Assembly: GCF_016583645.1 (NCBI RefSeq) | Contig: NZ_NRRL01000019.1 | Span: forward strand, 1-56,599 | Reading direction: 5' to 3' | Source of the DNA: Rhodovibrio sodomensis | GTDB lineage: Bacteria; Pseudomonadota; Alphaproteobacteria; Kiloniellales; Rhodovibrionaceae | DNA length: 56,599 bases | In this document: one piece after another, positions 53,045 through 56,599 of the stretch | Position numbering within the stretch: the stretch's first letter is position 1 | How the letters are laid out: every line of letters starts with the position of its first letter | Program-made: the position numbers and the translations under genes | Notes under the pieces: model-generated | What the model was told of the DNA's origin: nothing | Database searches by the model: none | What the model saw: the letters and a program-made list of their open reading frames with translations, nothing else

Positions 53045-53494
53045 ATGACCGAAGTGCGCTTCTACCACCTGACCCGGACCAGCCTGGAACAGGCGCTGCC
53101 GCAGCTGCTGGAGCGTGCCCTGCAGCGCGACTGGCGCGCGGTCGTCATTGCCGGCTCCGACGCCCGGGTCGAGCACTTGAACCAGCATCTCTGGACCTAC
53201 GACGACAAGGGCTTCCTGCCGCACGGCTCGGCCAAGGATGGCTATGCCGAGCACCAGCCGGTCTGGCTTACCGCGGCCGAGGAGAACCCGAACGGCGCGC
53301 ACGTCGCCTTCCTGGTCGACGGCGCCACCACCGACCGGCCGGAGGCGTTCGGCCTGGTCGCCGAGATGTTCGACGGCAACGATCCCGAAGCCGTGCAGGG
53401 CGCGCGGCAGCGCTGGAAGGCCTACCGCCAGGCCGGGCACGACCTGACCTACTGGCAGCAGGACGAACGCGGGCGCTGGAAAAAGGGCGCGTGA
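53045..53494 (+). CDS. holC: HolC, DNA polymerase III chi subunit
   Basis: 149 residues. VRFYHLTRTSLEQALPQLLE at the start, LWTYDDKGFLPHG and EHQPVWLTAAEENPNGAHVA in the middle: the chi fold that links the clamp loader to SSB. ATG 53045 begins at the canonical position. 33 bp after the kinase gene, probably on the same transcript. Confidence 0.9.
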   Translation: MTEVRFYHLTRTSLEQALPQLLERALQRDWRAVVIAGSDARVEHLNQHLWTYDDKGFLPHGSAKDGYAEHQPVWLTAAEENPNGAHVAFLVDGATTDRPEAFGLVAEMFDGNDPEAVQGARQRWKAYRQAGHDLTYWQQDERGRWKKGA

Positions 53495-53581
53495 GGCCCC
53501 CGCTCTTGCCGGCCGCCGCGTGCCGGGTCATCTGCGGCGATTGAACCAGAACGACCGGACCACAGGGGAGGGCCAGCACCG

Positions 53582-54028
53582 ATGGACGCGCGCCGGATCA
53601 CCGAGAGCTTCGCCGTCGCCGGGCAGCTGCAGCCGGACGACATGCAGGCGGCGGCGCAGGCCGGCTACACCACCGTGATCAACAACCGCCCGGACCACGA
53701 GGACGGCCCCGAGCAGCCGACCGCGCAGGCCTGCGCCCAGGCGGCCGAGGCCGCGGGCCTGACCTACCACTACCTGCCGATGACCCCGGATCAGCTGAGC
53801 CCGGAACTGGTGGCGAGCTTCCAGCAGGCGCTGCGCGAAAGCCAGGGACCGGTGCTGGCCCACTGCAAGTCCGGCCCGCGCTCGCTGGTCCTCTGGGGCC
53901 TCGCCCAGGTCTGCCACCAAGGCCGGGACATCGACACGGTGCTGGATGAAGCCCGGACCCAGGGCTTCGACATCTCCCACCTGAAGCCGCTGTTCGAGGC
54001 GTTCCAGGCGCAGGCGCAGACCGGCTGA
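53582..54028 (+). CDS. DUF442/TIGR01244-family phosphatase-like protein
   Basis: 148 residues. RRITESFAVAGQLQPDDMQA and TVINNRPDHEDGPEQP are the family start; the P-loop HCKSGPRSLVLW provides a Cys-x4-Arg site. In other bacteria this domain is fused to the persulfide dioxygenase Blh in BigR operons, or stands alone; a role in sulfur or phosphate chemistry is debated. The SqrR/BigR-like repressor of this window is 25 kb away, so no direct link can be claimed. AGGGGAGGGCC lies before the ATG. Confidence 0.82.
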   Translation: MDARRITESFAVAGQLQPDDMQAAAQAGYTTVINNRPDHEDGPEQPTAQACAQAAEAAGLTYHYLPMTPDQLSPELVASFQQALRESQGPVLAHCKSGPRSLVLWGLAQVCHQGRDIDTVLDEARTQGFDISHLKPLFEAFQAQAQTG

Positions 54029-54144
54029 GGGCGCCGCCTCCCCAGTAAGGCTAGCCGGTTGCCCAGAGTCGTGTGAGCGCGCTAGCACGCCCTCGGCCGC
54101 GCCGCGGCCACTCTCGCCGCGGGGGAGCCGCATTGCATGCGCGG

Positions 54145-54167
54145 AGCCCCTTTCTCCGAAGGGGGCT
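54145..54167 (+). terminator. Possible terminator stem after the DUF442 gene
   Basis: AGCCCC/GGGGCT stem with an 11-nt loop, 117 bp after the stop of the DUF442 gene; no T-run. The rest of 54029-54240 shows nothing further. Confidence 0.3.
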
Positions 54168-54240
54168 AGACGCCACTTTCTAGCTCGGCGCGCGATCGCT
54201 GCGCCCAAGGGCACACAGCTTCAAAGGGGGTTTGGATATC

Positions 54241-54663
54241 ATGTCGCGGTTTAATGTTCTGCGCGGGGTGCTCGCGATCTGGGTGCTCTGGCACCTGGCG
54301 TTCGGGGCGCTGTCGACCTTCTGGCCTGAGGTCGGCGCCAACGCGGTCGGCTGGAGTGCCGAAGGCGGCTGGAGCGACCCGCTGCTCGCGATGAGCACGC
54401 AGTATGGCATGGTCATGGTGCTGCTGGCGGGAATGTACGCGTTCATGCTGCTGGAGCCGCTGCGCTACCTCGGCCTGATCTGGGTCGCGGTGGGCGAGCA
54501 GGCGCTCGGCATCCTCTACGCCTTCTACATCTACGCCAACATGGGTCAGATCACGCCGACCCAGCTGGGCGTGCAGGCCGCCGTCAACGTGATCATCATG
54601 CTGGTGTTCGTGCTGCTCTGGTCCGGACTGAAAGGCCAGACCGGGCAGGCCAAGGCGGCCTGA
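54241..54663 (+). CDS. Four-helix integral membrane protein
   Basis: 140 residues with four hydrophobic helices (about 6-26, 51-71, 78-98, 107-128). NVLRGVLAIWVLWHLAFGAL and an LEPLRYLGLIWVAVGEQALG stretch resemble small uncharacterised BphX-like membrane proteins, but I do not recognise the family with certainty. ATG 54241 has AAGGGGG about 10 nt upstream. A short-form repeat follows 43 bp after its stop. Confidence 0.7.
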   Translation: MSRFNVLRGVLAIWVLWHLAFGALSTFWPEVGANAVGWSAEGGWSDPLLAMSTQYGMVMVLLAGMYAFMLLEPLRYLGLIWVAVGEQALGILYAFYIYANMGQITPTQLGVQAAVNVIIMLVFVLLWSGLKGQTGQAKAA

Positions 54664-54705
54664 CCTGCGGATCGGCATCGTCAGGCGTTTTCGAGGGGCC
54701 GGGAC

Positions 54706-54748
54706 TAGAGCAAAATCGATGAAGGTCGAGGTGACCTTCATCTTGCTC
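54706..54748 (+). repeat. Bipartite palindromic repeat, short form, copy 2
   Basis: 43 bp: TAGAGCAAAATCGATGAAGG then TCGAGG and TGACCTTCATCTTGCTC. It has the left arm of hairpin A joined to a right arm resembling hairpin B, as at 21874-21919. Confidence 0.87.
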
Positions 54749-54827
54749 GCGCGGCCACGACCGCCATGCACGGTCGCGGCGGCGCTCCTCCCGGCCCCTT
54801 TCGTCATTCCGAGGGGCACGGATGACC

Positions 54828-56207
54828 TTACGAGCCGGTGACGATCCGGCCGCGCGGCACCCCCAGCCGGCGTAGGGCACGCGCGAGCGATGCCATCATC
54901 GCCGGCGGGCCGCAGACGAAGGCGCGGTGCGCCTTGCGGTTGGACGCGGGCAGGCAGGCGTCGAGCAGGTCCCGGTCGATCCGGCCGACGTGCCCGGTCC
55001 AGCCGGCCGGCGCGGCGTGCACCACGAAATGGCAGGTGAGGTTGAGCGTGCCGGCCAGGTCCGCCAGTTCCTGCCGGCAGACCAGCGCCTCCGGCGTCTC
55101 GGCGGCATAGATCAGGGTGATCGCCCGTCGGTCGCCGGCGGCCCGGAACGCCCGCAGGTGCCCCAGAACCGGTCCGATCCCAGTGCCGGCGGCGACATAG
55201 ACCGTCGGGACCGGCACCTCGTCCGGCACGAAATGGCCGTGCGGGCCGTCCAGATAGGCGGGCGTGCCCGGTTCGACCCGGCCGATCGCGTTGGTGAAGT
55301 CGCCTTTTTCCTTGATCACGAAGCCGATCTCCGGGGCGTCTTCCGGCGGGGTCGAGATCGAGAAGGGATGTTCGGCACCGGCGAACGCCCCGCTGAGTTT
55401 AACCCAGGCGAACTGACCCGGACGGAAGGCGAGGCCGCGGCCGTCCTGCGGGCGCAGCCGGACCTCCCAGCTCTCCGCGCCGACCCGGTCGACCCGCGTG
55501 ACCGCGTAGGGGTGCCCGGCCTGCCGCCAGGGTTGCAGCAGGTAGCCGTAGACCAGACTGCCGCCGGCCCCGGCCAGCAGGGCCGCCCAATAGCCGGCCA
55601 TCGGCAGGTCGCCGCTGTAGCCGCCGGCGGTGAAGACGTGCACGGCGACCAGGGCGGTCGCGAGCCCGGCGCCGCCCGCGTGCAGCCGCCGCCAGACCTC
55701 GTACCGGCAGGACAGCAGGGTGCGGTCGATCGCGGTGATCACCAGGGCCGCGACCAGCATCCAGGCGGCCACGCCGGTCCATAGCGGCAGCGGCGCCAGG
55801 CCCAGGCTGGGCTCTGTCCCGGTGAACCAGGGCGCCGTGGCGAACCGCCGGTCAACGTCGGAATCGGTGTAGAGGAACGGGTGCAGCGCGATCAGCCCGA
55901 CCATGGTGTAGGCGACCACCCGGTGCACCCGCAGCGTCCGGTCGACCCCGATCCGCCCGGAGACCCGCCGGAACCGGCCGGACAGCGCGAACTCCAGAAG
56001 CGCCACGGCGAACGCGACCAGGCCCAGCGAGGTCGCGACCTCGTCCATCACCGGCCGGTCTTGGAGCGGCACCGCGAGCGCGAGAGGGAGCAGCGCCAGC
56101 ACGGCGTACAGCAGCGCCCCCGTGGGCGCGCGCAGCCCGACCCGTGCGGGCCAGCCGGGGCGTCCGGGGACGGCGCTGTTCCGCCCGGCGGGATCGTCGG
56201 CGCTCAT
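54828..56207 (-). CDS. Ferric reductase-like transmembrane flavocytochrome (FNR type)
   Basis: 459 residues. Six hydrophobic helices in the first 235 residues, with paired histidines in VHRVVAYTMVGLIALHPFLY and RLHAGGAGLATALVAVHVF as likely heme b ligands. Then an FAD domain (FRPGQFAWVKLSGAFAGAEHPFSISTPP) and an NAD(P) domain (YVAAGTGIGPVLGHLRAF, AFVCGPPAMMASLARALRRL). It should carry electrons from cytosolic NAD(P)H across the membrane to ferric iron, oxygen or another acceptor. No GXGXXP or metal-binding partner adjacent. Start ATG 56207; alone on its strand apart from a small upstream gene. Confidence 0.85.
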   Translation of the reverse strand: MSADDPAGRNSAVPGRPGWPARVGLRAPTGALLYAVLALLPLALAVPLQDRPVMDEVATSLGLVAFAVALLEFALSGRFRRVSGRIGVDRTLRVHRVVAYTMVGLIALHPFLYTDSDVDRRFATAPWFTGTEPSLGLAPLPLWTGVAAWMLVAALVITAIDRTLLSCRYEVWRRLHAGGAGLATALVAVHVFTAGGYSGDLPMAGYWAALLAGAGGSLVYGYLLQPWRQAGHPYAVTRVDRVGAESWEVRLRPQDGRGLAFRPGQFAWVKLSGAFAGAEHPFSISTPPEDAPEIGFVIKEKGDFTNAIGRVEPGTPAYLDGPHGHFVPDEVPVPTVYVAAGTGIGPVLGHLRAFRAAGDRRAITLIYAAETPEALVCRQELADLAGTLNLTCHFVVHAAPAGWTGHVGRIDRDLLDACLPASNRKAHRAFVCGPPAMMASLARALRRLGVPRGRIVTGS

Positions 56208-56296
56208 GACCTCAAGGCGTTGTCGATCATACTGCCTGGGAAGTGGCGGCGCGCGCGGGGGCGGGCAAGCGCGCGGGCAAGCCCTCGGTTCGGCAT

Positions 56297-56412
56297 TAGA
56301 GCAAGATGCTGAAAGGTGACACCACCTTTCAGCTGAATCTTGCTCTCTCTTCAGCCAGTTAGAGCAAAATTCACGACGAAGGTGGACTCGACCTTCATCG
56401 AGTTTGCTCTAG
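56297..56412 (-). repeat. Bipartite palindromic repeat, long form, copy 4
   Basis: 116 bp in reverse orientation: TAGAGCAAGATGCTGAAAGG (hairpin B, with a 3-bp insertion near its far arm), linker CTCTTCAGCCAG, then hairpin A ending GAGTTTGCTCTAG. It begins 90 bp before the flavocytochrome ATG and ends 3 bp from the stop of the small leftward gene. Confidence 0.9.
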
Positions 56413-56415
56413 GGG

Positions 56416-56580
56416 TCAGGCGACCAGCGCGCGGGCGGCGATGCCGAGCAGGCCGACCAGCAGCGCCGCGGCGACGATCTTGGCGAGGTGCCGGTCGACG
56501 AAGCTGTCCGGACCCCCGCTTTCGCCGCCGCTTTCGCCCCCGCGCTCGTCGGCGTCGGGCTTGCGCGGGTCTTCGCTCAT
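56416..56580 (-). CDS. 54-residue membrane microprotein
   Basis: 54 residues. A polar, Gly/Ser/Glu-rich N-terminus (DERGGESGGESGGPDSFVDR) precedes one hydrophobic helix (about 33-53, LAKIVAAALLVGLLGIAARA). AGGAGG lies 7 nt before ATG 56580, which ensures translation is plausible. The stop is 3 bp from a long-form repeat. Unrecognised. Confidence 0.6.
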   Translation of the reverse strand: MSEDPRKPDADERGGESGGESGGPDSFVDRHLAKIVAAALLVGLLGIAARALVA

Positions 56581-56599
56581 GCGCGCGCCTCCTCTGGGC

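Overview
The window is GC-rich chromosomal DNA from a purple phototrophic alphaproteobacterium. Bacteriochlorophyll genes (bchN, bchF, bchG, bchP), the photosynthesis regulators PpaA/AerR and PpsR/CrtJ, and a Tat-exported high-potential iron-sulfur protein (HiPIP) show this. A HiPIP next to bch genes and a diaminobutyrate-acetyltransferase-like gene suggest a halophilic Rhodospirillales member (Rhodovibrio-like). The genus is an inference.

Layout. 1-7.7 kb is the edge of a photosynthesis gene cluster: bchF-bchN run left, and ppaA-ppsR-bchG-(PucC-like)-bchP run right. They end at a two-way terminator facing the HiPIP gene. The bchG promoter carries a perfect PpsR site overlapping its -35. 8-16.9 kb holds signalling and accessory genes: a c-type-heme adenylate cyclase, a cyclophilin, a transglutaminase-like protein, a hybrid histidine kinase with response regulators, a YqaA-family membrane protein and an orphan EctA-like acetyltransferase. 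17.4-22.8 kb is a complete branched-chain-amino-acid-type ABC transporter (SBP, LivH, LivM, LivG, LivF). 22.9-25.7 kb is a leftward three-gene unit: two tiny membrane proteins and a class II photolyase fused to a renalase-like flavoprotein. 25.9-33 kb holds tRNA-Ile(UAU), rho, a SqrR/BigR-like dithiol repressor, an M14 peptidase, tRNA-Tyr, a THUMP methyltransferase and fabI. 33.7-44 kb is housekeeping: phoH, rpsF-rpsR-rplI, fabD-fabG-acpP-fabF-mltG, yicC-gmk. 44-56.6 kb holds a ThrE-like exporter, an AT-rich island with one nuclease-like gene, surA-pdxA-rsmA, pepA, a CBS-domain histidine kinase, holC, a DUF442 protein and a ferric-reductase-like flavocytochrome.

Two families of dispersed palindromic repeats thread the window. 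One is a bipartite element of about 113 bp (four long and two short copies) that starts or ends with TAG/CTA. It abuts gene 3' ends and supplies the stop codon of livG, rsmA and a 60-aa gene. The other is a CT-rich palindrome (four copies), also behind genes.

The strongest candidates for undescribed biology are the photolyase-renalase fusion with its two coupled membrane microproteins that share a [YW]RRxCKxxN motif, the heme-c adenylate cyclase, and the stop-codon-donating repeat family.
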